From: CAZOGW01 sp964579415
GTDB taxonomy: Bacteria; Actinomycetota; Acidimicrobiia; Spongiisociales; UBA5794
Length of the DNA stretch: 44,242 bases
Reading direction: 5' to 3'
Assembly (NCBI GenBank): GCA_964579415.1
Contig: CAZOGW010000010.1
Location: 1-44,242, forward strand
Position numbers and translations under genes: made by a program. The notes under the pieces were generated by a model. That model was given only the letters and a program-made list of their open reading frames with translations. It was not told the origin of the DNA and did no database searches. How positions within the stretch are numbered: position 1 is the stretch's first letter; each line of letters begins with the position of its first letter. Shown piece after piece: positions 14,276 through 21,883 of the stretch.

Positions 14276-15991
14276 ATGGAATTGCGGGTGGCCGGGGCGC
14301 AGATGAATCCGGTCGTCGGGGACATCGGCGGCAACGCGGGGCGCATCGTCGACGCTGTCGACTGGGCCACCGCAGCCGGCGCCGACGTGCTCCTCCTCCC
14401 CGAGCTGGCCCTCACCGGATACCCGCCCGAGGACCTTCTGCTGCGGGGCTCGTTCGTCGATGACAACCTGGAGGCGCTGCGGGACGTCGCCGCCCGCACC
14501 GGCGATACCGCCGTAGTGGTCGGTTTCGTCGACACCGTGGAGGACGGCGAGCGGGAGGATTCCCGGCCCCGCAACCTGGCCAACGCCGCCGCGGTCCTCG
14601 CCAGGGGAGCAGTGCACGGCGTCTACCACAAGATCCTCCTGCCCAACTACGGCGTCTTCGACGAGGCCCGCTACTTCGCCGCCGGGATCCGACCCGACAT
14701 CCTCTTCGAGATCGCCGGCATCGCCTGCGGCGTCTCGGTATGCGAGGACATCTGGGACCCGGCGGGTCCGCCGGCCCGGCAGGCGGCGGCGGGCGCCCGC
14801 ATCCTGCTCAACATCAACGGCTCGCCCTACCACCAGGGCAAGAGCCGGGAACGTACCGCCCTTCTCGCCGCCGAGGCGCGACGCTCCGGCGTCCCCGTCG
14901 TCTACCTCAACATGGTCGGCGGCCAGGACGAGCTGGTCTTCGACGGCGACTCGATGATCTTCGACGCCTCGGGGACGGTGCTGCACCGAGCTTCCCGGTT
15001 CACCGAGGACCGCTTCGTGGTCGACGTCGAGGTGGGGGGCGGTCCCGTGCCCGACCGGGCGCTCCACGTCTCGTCCGCCCGCGGCGCGCTCCCGGCGCTG
15101 GAGCCGCCGGTGAGCCACCAGGCCCTCGACGAGACCGAGGAGGTCTACTCGGCCCTGGTCTCCGGCCTCGGCGACTACGTCCGCAAGAACGGGTTCACCG
15201 AGGTGCTCATCGGCTTCTCCGGCGGCATCGACAGCGCCCTCGCCGCCGCCATCGCCGTCGACGCCCTCGGCCCCGACGGTGTCTGGGGAGTCACCATGCC
15301 TTCCCGCTACTCGTCGGAGGGTTCCTGGGCCGACTCGCTGCGGCTCGCAACAAATCTGGGTTGCCGCTGCGACATCGTCCCCATCGAGGACGTCTTCAGC
15401 GGCTACCTATCCACGCTGGAGCCGCAGTTCGCCGGTACCCCGGAAGGGATCGCCGAGGAGAACCTCCAGGCTCGCATCCGCGGCGCCATCCTGATGGCCC
15501 TGTCCAACAAGTTCGGTCCCATGGTGGTGGCCACCGGCAACAAGTCGGAGATGGCGGTCGGGTATGCCACCTTGTACGGCGACATGGCGGGTGGGTACGC
15601 CGTGCTCAAGGACGTCTTCAAGACCCAGGTCTACCGTCTGGCCCGCTGGCGCAACCGCGACGGCGAGGTCATCCCCCAGGCGATCATCGACAAGGAGCCC
15701 TCCGCCGAGCTGCGCCACGACCAGCGCGACACCGACTCGCTCCCCGGCTACGACCTCCTCGACCGGATCCTGGAGCGCTACGTCGAGCAGGACCACTCCA
15801 CCGACGACATCGTGGCCGACGGGTTCGACCCGGAGATGGTGCGCCGCGTGTCGCGCATGGTCGACGTCAACGAGTACAAGCGGCGCCAGTCCGCTCCCGG
15901 CACCCGTATCACCACCAAGGCCTTCGGCAAGGACCGGCGACTGCCCATCACCAACCGCTACGACGCCCGGCGCAACGCCGGCGCCCGCTGA
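14276..15991 (+). CDS. nadE: Glutamine-dependent NAD(+) synthetase
   Basis: Amidates deamido-NAD to NAD with ATP and glutamine, the last step of NAD synthesis. Residues 1-270 are a nitrilase-type glutaminase domain with the catalytic triad Glu43 (LLPELALTGYPPED), Lys119 (VYHKILLPNYGVFDE) and Cys156 (GVSVCEDIW). Residues about 285-571 are the synthetase domain with the PP-loop SGGIDS (315-320), GNKSEMAVGY, and the C-terminal SAELRHDQRDTDSLPGYDLLD and FGKDRRLPITNRY. At 571 residues it is of the shorter two-domain type seen in proteobacteria and Thermotoga rather than the longer mycobacterial one (about 680). It overlaps the next gene by one base (TGATG). Confidence 0.97.
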   Translation: MELRVAGAQMNPVVGDIGGNAGRIVDAVDWATAAGADVLLLPELALTGYPPEDLLLRGSFVDDNLEALRDVAARTGDTAVVVGFVDTVEDGEREDSRPRNLANAAAVLARGAVHGVYHKILLPNYGVFDEARYFAAGIRPDILFEIAGIACGVSVCEDIWDPAGPPARQAAAGARILLNINGSPYHQGKSRERTALLAAEARRSGVPVVYLNMVGGQDELVFDGDSMIFDASGTVLHRASRFTEDRFVVDVEVGGGPVPDRALHVSSARGALPALEPPVSHQALDETEEVYSALVSGLGDYVRKNGFTEVLIGFSGGIDSALAAAIAVDALGPDGVWGVTMPSRYSSEGSWADSLRLATNLGCRCDIVPIEDVFSGYLSTLEPQFAGTPEGIAEENLQARIRGAILMALSNKFGPMVVATGNKSEMAVGYATLYGDMAGGYAVLKDVFKTQVYRLARWRNRDGEVIPQAIIDKEPSAELRHDQRDTDSLPGYDLLDRILERYVEQDHSTDDIVADGFDPEMVRRVSRMVDVNEYKRRQSAPGTRITTKAFGKDRRLPITNRYDARRNAGAR

Positions 15992-16839
15992 TGGGCGAGA
16001 TCGTCGGCCCCGTCCTCATCGATGGGAAGCCCTGCGACCCCGCCGGGGCGGCCGTCCCCGTCGCCGACATCGCGGTGCAGCGGGGCTACGGCTGCTTCGA
16101 GGCGATGCGCTCCTACGGCGGGGTGCCCTTCCGGGTCGCCCGGCACCTGGCCCGCCTCGCCGGCAGCGCCGCCCGGCTCGGCATGCCGCTGCCGCCTTCC
16201 GAGGACCTTGCCGCCTGGGTGTCGGACCGCGCCGCCGAGGGCGACTGCGTGGTGCGGCTCATCGTCACCGGCGGCATCGACGCCGAGGCGCCCGGCACGG
16301 CGTCCTCCACGATCGTGTTCGCCGAGTCGCTACCGGCGTTCGCCCCTGACATCCGCGTCCTCCCCGTGGACGCTCCCTGGCACCCCGACGGCGCCTGGTC
16401 GGGCCTCACCGGCGCCAAGACGCTGTCGTACGCGCCCAACGTGGAAGCCCGGCTGGTGGCACTGCGGGCCGGCTTCGACGACGCCCTGCTCATCGGCCGC
16501 AGCGGCGCGGTGCTGGAAGGCCCCAACACCAGCATCGCCTGGGTGAGGGAGGGCCGCCTCGAGTATCCCGATCCCGACCTGGGGGTGCTCGACTCGATAA
16601 CGTCGGCCGCCGCCGTCGAACTGGCTCCCTCGGTGGGCCTCGACCCGGCGCCCGGCAGGTACCCCCTGCACCGCCTACTCGGCGCCGACGAGGCGATCTC
16701 GCTCTCCACCACACGCCAGATCATGCCGGTGGTGGCGGTCGGCGATCACAGCTTCGCCGCCGGACCTTACACGGCGGCGCTGGCAGAGGCGTTCGCCACC
16801 CTGGTGGCGGCAGAGACGGCGGAGGTCCACAACCGGTGA
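15991..16839 (+). CDS. Class IV PLP-dependent aminotransferase / 4-amino-4-deoxychorismate lyase-like
   Basis: A 282-residue fold-type IV PLP enzyme. Recognisable parts are AVQRGYGCFEAMRSYGGVPFRVARHLARLAGSA (N-terminal domain with the R-H-L-x-R-L pattern), GAKTLSYAPNVEARLVAL, where the Lys of AKTLSY should carry PLP (about residue 145), and DDALLIGRSGAVLEGPNTSIAWVREGRLEYP with the E-G-x-x-S-N-I-type phosphate-binding turn. Family members include branched-chain and D-amino acid aminotransferases and PabC, which makes p-aminobenzoate for folate. The KTLxYxPNVxA form is nearest PabC/D-amino acid types. The one-base overlap with nadE shows coupling, although the pathway link is not obvious. Confidence 0.82.
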   Translation: MGEIVGPVLIDGKPCDPAGAAVPVADIAVQRGYGCFEAMRSYGGVPFRVARHLARLAGSAARLGMPLPPSEDLAAWVSDRAAEGDCVVRLIVTGGIDAEAPGTASSTIVFAESLPAFAPDIRVLPVDAPWHPDGAWSGLTGAKTLSYAPNVEARLVALRAGFDDALLIGRSGAVLEGPNTSIAWVREGRLEYPDPDLGVLDSITSAAAVELAPSVGLDPAPGRYPLHRLLGADEAISLSTTRQIMPVVAVGDHSFAAGPYTAALAEAFATLVAAETAEVHNR

Positions 16840-17267
16840 GCCGAACGCTGGGGCTCCTGGCGGCCGTCGATGCTCTCTACGCCGGGGTCGTCACCGAGCC
16901 GGAACGCTGGACCGCACAGGCGCTCGAAGACTGGGCCGGGGACCTCGCCGCCGGTGATCCCCTCGACCGCAACCAGGTCAGAGCCATCCGCGCCTGCCTG
17001 CGCAACGCGGCGAGGCTGCGCGACTTCTGGTCCGGACCGGCGCCGGCGGTGGAGGCGGACGAATGGCAGGCACGCGTCGATGTCGCCATGGGGCCGCGTG
17101 CCTGGCGTCCCACGCTGGAACTCGCCATGGAAGGGCTCCAGTCCGAGCCTTCCGCCGAACTCTTCGACGAGGTGAAGAACCGCTTCCGCATCGTTGCCTC
17201 GGAACACTGGATGGACGGCGTCAGCTACGACGAGTGGCTGATCTCGAGGGGAGCGGCCACCGGCTAG
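16836..17267 (+). CDS. Hypothetical helical protein downstream of the class IV aminotransferase
   Basis: A 143-residue protein of unknown function. It is mostly predicted helix, with no signal peptide, TM segment or metal motif; Trp and Arg are frequent (RWTAQALEDWAGDLAAGD, CLRNAARLRDFWSG, ASEHWMDGVSYDEWLISRG). The GTG start overlaps the aminotransferase stop by GTGA (16836-16839), so it is the third gene of the nadE transcript. Conserved coupling would suggest a partner or small regulator, but nothing in the sequence tells what it does. Confidence 0.65.
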   Translation: MSRTLGLLAAVDALYAGVVTEPERWTAQALEDWAGDLAAGDPLDRNQVRAIRACLRNAARLRDFWSGPAPAVEADEWQARVDVAMGPRAWRPTLELAMEGLQSEPSAELFDEVKNRFRIVASEHWMDGVSYDEWLISRGAATG

Positions 17268-17387
17268 CGTCCGGTCCACCAGGGTGGCCGGCCGCGGGCG
17301 GGGCAGGCAGGCACTTCTTTCGCAGCCTCCCCGGTCAAGGCCCGAGGGCCTGCAACGCGATTGACATTCGCTAAATCCGGGGTGCGG

Positions 17388-17393
17388 TAGAGT
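17388..17393 (+). promoter_or_regulatory. Putative leaderless -10 box (TAGAGT) of the lipoprotein gene
   Basis: TAGAGT lies 6 bases before ATG 17400. A perfect TTGACA occurs at 17361-17366 but 21 bases upstream of it, longer than the usual 16-19, so the pair is only suggestive. Confidence 0.45.
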
Positions 17394-17399
17394 CGCGGT

Positions 17400-17966
17400 A
17401 TGCGGCTCAGGACACCACTCATCGCAATGGCTCTGTTGCTGGCGCTCGTCGGGGCCGCCTGCTCCGGTGACGACGCCGATTCCACCACGACGACCACCGA
17501 GGTGGGCGGCACCACCGTCGTCGGCGGCGGTGACGGCAGCGCCGCCCCCACCGACACCCAGTCCGGCGGCGACAACGGGGGAGACGACGGGACGGCTACC
17601 ACCACGGCCGCCCCCGGCGTTGCGGCCATCCCGGAGTTCACCATCGTCAGCCGTGACCCCAGCGGGAGCGACGACGAAGGCGACACCGTGGTGATCCTGC
17701 TCGACCCGGAGTCCTACGAGTCGCTCACCGACATCGACCTGCAGAACGTCATCGCCGAGGTCGTCGACGAGGCTCCTCCGGTGGGTGAGGCGCATGTCGT
17801 CGACAGCGAGGATGTCACCGAGATCGTGCTCATGCCCCGCGGCGAACTCACCGCCGAACAGCAGCGACTCCTCGACATCCACTACATGGCCCGTCTCGAG
17901 GATGCCTTCCGCATCGTCTACGTGGGTCCCTTCACCGACACGCCCAACACCGTCCTCGGCAGCTAA
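17400..17966 (+). CDS. Putative secreted lipoprotein, function unknown
   Basis: A 188-residue exported protein. A signal peptide of the pattern MRLRTPLIAMALLLALVGAAC ends in Cys21, a near-canonical lipobox (VGAAC). It is followed by a long Thr/Gly/Asp/Ser-rich low-complexity linker (about 25-80) such as actinobacteria use to cross the envelope. The folded part (about 85-188) has EFTIVSRDPSGSDDEGDTVVILLDPESYESLTDIDLQNVIAEVVDE and ends with a region of mixed strands and helices; I cannot match it to a family. It is tail-to-tail with the P-loop gene, and the two stops overlap by 3 bases. Confidence 0.72.
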   Translation: MRLRTPLIAMALLLALVGAACSGDDADSTTTTTEVGGTTVVGGGDGSAAPTDTQSGGDNGGDDGTATTTAAPGVAAIPEFTIVSRDPSGSDDEGDTVVILLDPESYESLTDIDLQNVIAEVVDEAPPVGEAHVVDSEDVTEIVLMPRGELTAEQQRLLDIHYMARLEDAFRIVYVGPFTDTPNTVLGS

Positions 17967-18715
17967 CCGGACCGGGTCGCAGCCACGACTTCGGCCACAC
18001 CCGCGTCGAACGATCCGGAACTGTCGACGCGCACCACCTTCGCCCCCGCCTGCCCGAGGTGGGCTGCGGTGATCTCGACCAACTCGGCCGCCCGCACCAG
18101 GAAGGCGCGCCGCTGGTCCTCCGACCGGCCGGCGATGCGGCGGGTCCACCCGGCTCTCTCCAGCCTCTCGAAGCACACCTCGACCGGCGCCGACAGCACC
18201 ACCAGGATCTCGGGGACGGGGATGGCTGCCAGGTAGCGGTCGAGTTCCGCACCGTCCTGCCCGGCGGCGAAGAGGCTGACCACACGCTGCGCCAGGCCCT
18301 CGCCGAGCAACAGCCAATCCGTCTCCCCCAGCGCCTCCTCGGCGAGGCGGAAGGAGATGAGGTGGTTGAGCATCATCCCCATCACCATGTCGGCGCCGTG
18401 GCTGGTGTTGTGCGCCTTGTTGGCGTCGATGACGGCGCCGGCCAACTCGGGACGCTCGGCCACGGCACGGGACAGCACGGCGACACGGTCGCTGGACCGG
18501 GATGCCGCCTGCCTCCAGACCGACCTCGACCAGCGACCGGCGGTACGGGCCACCAGCCGCGTGACCGGGTCACCCCCCTTGCGTGCCACCGCCTGTCGCC
18601 CCGCCGGGCCGATGCGCCACAACTTCTCACCGTCATCGGCGGCCGCGGCCTCGATCAGGCCGAGGAGGGTCGACTTTCCGCTCCCCGGGATGCCCAGGAG
18701 CTCGATGAGACGCAA
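17963..18715 (-). CDS. P-loop NTPase, kinase-like, function unknown
   Basis: A 250-residue protein starting MRLIELLGIPGSGKSTLLGLIEAA, a Walker A (GIPGSGKST, residues 8-16) at the very N-terminus as in small-molecule kinases and deoxynucleoside kinase-like proteins. DWLLLGEGLAQRVVSL resembles the DxxxxxEG motif of dNK/thymidylate-kinase folds, and PEILVVLSAPVEVCFERLERAGWTRR looks like the L-x-x-x-x-E-x-x-x-x-R lid region with its arginines. The substrate is unknown; polyketide, sugar or nucleoside kinases are possible. The start codon is TTG at 18715, backed by GGAGG 6 bases upstream (18722-18726, minus strand). Confidence 0.75.
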   Translation of the reverse strand: MRLIELLGIPGSGKSTLLGLIEAAAADDGEKLWRIGPAGRQAVARKGGDPVTRLVARTAGRWSRSVWRQAASRSSDRVAVLSRAVAERPELAGAVIDANKAHNTSHGADMVMGMMLNHLISFRLAEEALGETDWLLLGEGLAQRVVSLFAAGQDGAELDRYLAAIPVPEILVVLSAPVEVCFERLERAGWTRRIAGRSEDQRRAFLVRAAELVEITAAHLGQAGAKVVRVDSSGSFDAGVAEVVAATRSG

Positions 18716-18800
18716 GGGGGACCTCCGTGGTCCTCGCCGGTGGGAGCTTGTGATCCGCAGCGTAGAGCAGGTCGAGGCACACCGGCGGCCATGGCCGGGC

Positions 18801-20192
18801 TCAGAGGAGCAGCTTGGCGGTGAGGAGGAAACCGCCGAAACCGACGACGTCGGTGATCGTGGTGAGGAATATGTTCGACGCCAGCGCAGGGTCGAGGCCG
18901 AGGCGGCGCAGGACGATCGGGATGCCGGCGCCGGCCAGGCCGGCCACCATCAGGTTCACCGCCACCGAGATGGCGATGATGATGCCGATGGTGGCGTCGT
19001 CGGCGACCAGCGATCCGACCATGCCGGCGAGGATGCCCAGCACGGTCCCGTTGAGTATCCCCAGTGTCACCTCGCGCTTCAGCGCCGCCCGTGCCCTTCC
19101 GGTCGGGATCTCTCCCAGCGCCATGCCCCGGATCACCACCGCCAGGCTCTGCGCCCCGGTGTTGCCCCCCATCGATGCCACCAGCGGCATGAACGCCGCC
19201 AGCACCGCCGTCTGGGCGATGGTGGTCTCGAATCGCCCGATGATGGCGACGGCGATGAATGCCGTGGCAAGGTTGAGGACGATCCACGGCAGCCGCATCC
19301 GCACCGACCGGGGGATTGCGGTGAACGTCGATTCTTCGGCGCCGGCGCCAACCATGGTGGCGATGTCCTCCGACGCCTCTTCTCGGGCTGCCTCCATCGC
19401 CTCGTCGATGCGCACGATGCCCAGCAGCCTGCCCTGGGCGTCGACGACGGGCACCGCCAGCAGGTGGTAGCGCTGGATGACCTCGGCGACGATCTCGCGG
19501 TCGGCGTCGGGTGTCACGTAGTACGGGTCGTGGACCATGACCTCGTCGAGGCCGGCCCCGGGGCGGGAGAACACCAGGTCCCGGAACGAGATGACGCCGC
19601 GCATCCTCCCGTCGTAGTCGACCACGAAGACGTAGCTGAGGTTGGAGCCGCGCTCGCCGTGGAGGCGGCGCAGCGCTTCGATCGCTTCGCCGGCGGAGAG
19701 GCCCACCGGCAGGGCGGCGACCTCGGTGGTCATCATGCCGCCGGCGGTGTCAGGCGGGTAGGCGAGGAGCTGCCCGATGCGCTCGGCTGCGGCCGGCTCG
19801 ATGGCGGCGAGGACGTCGTCACGAGCGGTGTCCTCCAGGGCGCCGATCAGGTCGGCTGCCTGGTCGGTGTCCATCGACTCGACCAGGTCAGCGGCGATGT
19901 CGGGGGAGAGCTCCTCGACGATGTCGGCTGCCGATTCGGGGTGCATCTCGTCGAGGACGTCGCCGATGTCGTCGATGTCGAGGCCGGAGAGAAGGTCGGC
20001 CGCCGAGCGGGAGTCGAGGGCCTCGAGGATGTCGGCCGCGTTGTGAGGATCGGCCTCGACCAGCTCGTGCCACTGCTCCTGGTGGGCGTCGATGTACTCC
20101 TCGGCGGCGGCGGGGCGGCGCCGGGCCAGCTCGCGCAGGCCCTCGGTGAGCATGCGTGGACGCAGGAAGGGCAGCTTCATGGCGACCGGCAT
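18801..20192 (-). CDS. mgtE: Magnesium transporter MgtE
   Basis: A 463-residue homodimeric Mg2+ channel of the inner membrane. The cytosolic N domain (about 20-130) has superhelical repeats such as NAADILEALDSRSAADLL and PDIAADLVESMDTDQAADLI. Two CBS domains follow (about 145-275; GGMMTTEVAALPVG and DEVMVHDPYYVTPDADREIVAEV), which close the pore when Mg2+ is high. A plug helix and five TM helices complete it, with the pore signature MPLVASMGGNTGAQSLAVVIRG. ATG 20192 is the longest start; ATG 20180 (MKLPFLRP) is equally possible. Its 5' region holds heptamer array 4 and a chain of hairpins, so expression may be controlled by RNA structure. Confidence 0.95.
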   Translation of the reverse strand: MPVAMKLPFLRPRMLTEGLRELARRRPAAAEEYIDAHQEQWHELVEADPHNAADILEALDSRSAADLLSGLDIDDIGDVLDEMHPESAADIVEELSPDIAADLVESMDTDQAADLIGALEDTARDDVLAAIEPAAAERIGQLLAYPPDTAGGMMTTEVAALPVGLSAGEAIEALRRLHGERGSNLSYVFVVDYDGRMRGVISFRDLVFSRPGAGLDEVMVHDPYYVTPDADREIVAEVIQRYHLLAVPVVDAQGRLLGIVRIDEAMEAAREEASEDIATMVGAGAEESTFTAIPRSVRMRLPWIVLNLATAFIAVAIIGRFETTIAQTAVLAAFMPLVASMGGNTGAQSLAVVIRGMALGEIPTGRARAALKREVTLGILNGTVLGILAGMVGSLVADDATIGIIIAISVAVNLMVAGLAGAGIPIVLRRLGLDPALASNIFLTTITDVVGFGGFLLTAKLLL

Positions 20193-20213
20193 GGTAGAGG
20201 TGCGAGGCGGGTG

Positions 20214-20243
20214 CGTACTACGTACTACGTACTACGTACTACG
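20214..20243. repeat. Heptamer array 4 (CGTACTA units)
   Basis: Four perfect CGTACTA units (20214-20241) plus two bases. It lies 21 bp upstream of the longest mgtE start and therefore in its promoter or 5' leader. Confidence 0.92.
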
Positions 20244-20445
20244 CTTTGCCTCGGCAAAGATGGCGTTCCTGACCTCCCCTGTGGAGGACGTGCCCGAACG
20301 GCGGAGGGGGCAGCGGGCCATGCGCCGATCGCTGTCCCCTGCCCCCACGCGACTCGACCGCCCCGGCTAGAAGCCGAGGGCGGTCGAGTCGGCAGACCCC
20401 CCAGGGGGGACGAGGGAGCCTGCGCGCGCCCGGGCTGAGCCCGGG
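20244..20445. other. Chain of six hairpins in a divergent intergenic region (candidate structured RNA)
   Basis: Between mgtE (minus) and the ferredoxin gene (plus) lie successive inverted repeats: 20244-20259 (CTTTGCC / GGCAAAG), 20273-20287 (CCTCC / GGAGG), 20306-20339 (gggggcagcg / cgctgtcccc, one G-T), 20351-20390 (13-bp perfect stem gactcgaccgccc), 20397-20409 (CCCCCC / GGGGGG) and 20429-20445 (CCCGGGC / GCCCGGG). No convincing ORF or ribosome-binding site lies inside. The region could be the 5' leader of mgtE, a separate RNA, or a set of protein sites. I recognise no Rfam family. Confidence 0.6.
20351..20390. repeat. 13-bp perfect inverted repeat with nested inner stem
   Basis: Arms gactcgaccgccc (20351-20363) and gggcggtcgagtc (20378-20390) enclose a second stem GGCT/AGCC (20365-20368 and 20372-20375). 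It is the strongest element in the hairpin chain. There is no T-run on either side, so it is not a simple terminator. Confidence 0.85.
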
Positions 20446-20498
20446 TCGGTACCGGCCATGATAGGCGCATGTGGGAAGAACGGGTCCGGCGCCCCGCA

Positions 20499-20504
20499 TA
20501 CACT
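20499..20504 (+). promoter_or_regulatory. Putative leaderless -10 box (TACACT) of the ferredoxin-like gene
   Basis: TACACT lies exactly 6 bases before ATG 20511. This spacing, and the lack of any ribosome-binding site, favour that ATG over the upstream in-frame ATG at 20469. Confidence 0.5.
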
Positions 20505-20510
20505 TCGACG

Positions 20511-20963
20511 ATGCTCCCTCCAACCGACCCGAAGCCGCAGCGCCTCGACGCCATCGCCGGTGCCCTCGGCATCGGCGGGCTCACCCGGCACCTGTTCATC
20601 TGCGCCGAGGCCACCAACCCCAAGTGCGCCCCGGCGGAGGAGGGCGCCGAGGTGTGGCGTTACCTCAAGGCCCGCCTCAAGGAACTGGGATTGGCGTCGG
20701 CGCCGCCGCCCTGGCAGGGACGTGACCTGGACCAGGCGCCCCCGCCGCCGCCTCACGCTCCGGGAGGGTCCGTGCTTCGCACCAAGGCCGACTGCCTGCG
20801 CATCTGCGAGCAGGGGCCCATCGCCGTGGTCTATCCCGACGGCGTCTGGTACCGCTCTGTGGACGTGGCGGTGATGGAGCGGATCATCACCGAGCACCTC
20901 ATCGGGGGAACGCCGGTCGCCGAGTACGTGTTCGCCGTCGACCCGCTGGGATCCTCCACGTGA
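20511..20963 (+). CDS. Thioredoxin-like [2Fe-2S] ferredoxin-type protein
   Basis: A 150-residue protein with the layout of thioredoxin-fold [2Fe-2S] ferredoxins (NuoE and CbiW/CobW-neighbour types): HLFICAEATNPKCAP (Cys31, Cys39) and, after a long proline-rich insert, LRTKADCLRICEQGPIAVVYPDGVWYR (Cys95, Cys99), the conserved CxxxC with the following GP-x-x-V-YP-D-G-x-WY. It ends with the helix DVAVMERIITEHLIGGTPV. The first Cys pair is closer (7 residues apart) than the usual 10-12. It probably carries a 2Fe-2S cluster for electron transfer. The next gene overlaps its stop (GTGA). Confidence 0.8.
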   Translation: MLPPTDPKPQRLDAIAGALGIGGLTRHLFICAEATNPKCAPAEEGAEVWRYLKARLKELGLASAPPPWQGRDLDQAPPPPPHAPGGSVLRTKADCLRICEQGPIAVVYPDGVWYRSVDVAVMERIITEHLIGGTPVAEYVFAVDPLGSST

Positions 20964-21883
20964 GGTGGTTGCGCCGGCTGGGCTGGGTGCTGGGCGGCTG
21001 GGTGCTGTGGCGCAGCTTCGGGCCCGAGCTTCCCCGCGGCTACCGCATGCCGCAGCGGCGCCCGGTGCGGGTCCCGGGCCGTACCGTGTTCGTCGGGGAC
21101 AAGGAGATGTTCGTCCGCGAGGTGGGCCCGGAGGGAGCTCCCACCCTGGTCCTGGTGCACGGGTGGGGATTCGACGGGGAGATGACGTATTACCCCTTGA
21201 TCGGGCCTCTCTCCGAGCGGTACCGGTTGGTGATTCCCGACATGCGCAACCACGGCAAGTCGGACTGGGTACGGGGACCCTACGACGTGGAGGATCTGGC
21301 CGACGAGCTCGCCGGGGTGCTCGATGCCGTCGGGGTTTCCCGCGGTGTGGTGATGGGCTATTCGTTGGGCGGGATGGTGGCGCAGAGCCTGGCGGCGCGG
21401 CATCCCCGCTTCGTCGCCGAACTGGTGCTGGCGGCGACGGCGGCGTGGCCGGTGGCGGCACGACGCCCCCTCACCCGGGTGGCATTCTTGATGGGCCGCG
21501 CCTTCACCCGGCTCAGCTCGACCGAGGCGGCCGCCCTGTCGACGATGGCGCTGCGCCACGCCGGGGCCATCGATCGGTACCACGAGCGGTGGGCCTACGA
21601 CTCGCTGCGCCGCCGTGACGGGGCCCTGTCGATGCAGGCGGGCTGGGCGGCGTTCCGCTTCGACTCACGGCCGTGGGTGGGACGCATCGGTGTGCCGGTC
21701 ACCGTGTTCGTCGTCGGCGCCGACCACATCGTTTCCACCGTCACGCAGCGGGAGCTGGCGGCGCTGCTCCCTGCTGCCACCGTGGTCGATCTGGAGGGCG
21801 CCGACCACGAGTCGATCTTCTCGCACCGCCAGGTCTATCTGGAGGTGCTGGGCGAGATCATGGCCCGGCAAGCCACGCCCTGA
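20960..21883 (+). CDS. Alpha/beta-fold hydrolase
   Basis: A 307-residue hydrolase. Residues 1-20 are hydrophobic with Arg (MRWLRRLGWVLGGWVLWRSF), a possible membrane anchor. The core has the oxyanion VHGWGFDG, the second strand IPDMRNHGKSDW, the nucleophile elbow GYSLGG (Ser135), an Asp in VVGADHIV and the catalytic His in GADHESIF. This fits esterases, haloperoxidase-like or MenH-like enzymes; the substrate is unknown. GTG 20960 overlaps the ferredoxin stop by 4 bases. The 3' end overlaps the convergent MenH-like gene by 26 bp. Confidence 0.82.
   Translation: MRWLRRLGWVLGGWVLWRSFGPELPRGYRMPQRRPVRVPGRTVFVGDKEMFVREVGPEGAPTLVLVHGWGFDGEMTYYPLIGPLSERYRLVIPDMRNHGKSDWVRGPYDVEDLADELAGVLDAVGVSRGVVMGYSLGGMVAQSLAARHPRFVAELVLAATAAWPVAARRPLTRVAFLMGRAFTRLSSTEAAALSTMALRHAGAIDRYHERWAYDSLRRRDGALSMQAGWAAFRFDSRPWVGRIGVPVTVFVVGADHIVSTVTQRELAALLPAATVVDLEGADHESIFSHRQVYLEVLGEIMARQATP

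Noticed and set aside
17271..17291. Inverted repeat ccggtccacc / ggtggccgg after the nadE operon as a terminator
   Set aside because: The loop is very short and no T-run follows; weak evidence.
17361..17393. Consensus -35/-10 pair TTGACA and TAGAGT for the lipoprotein gene
   Set aside because: The spacer is 21 bp, too long for a normal sigma-70 promoter, so only the -10 is listed.
20244..20445. M-box magnesium riboswitch before mgtE
   Set aside because: The position fits, but I cannot see the conserved M-box core, so I call it only a structured region.
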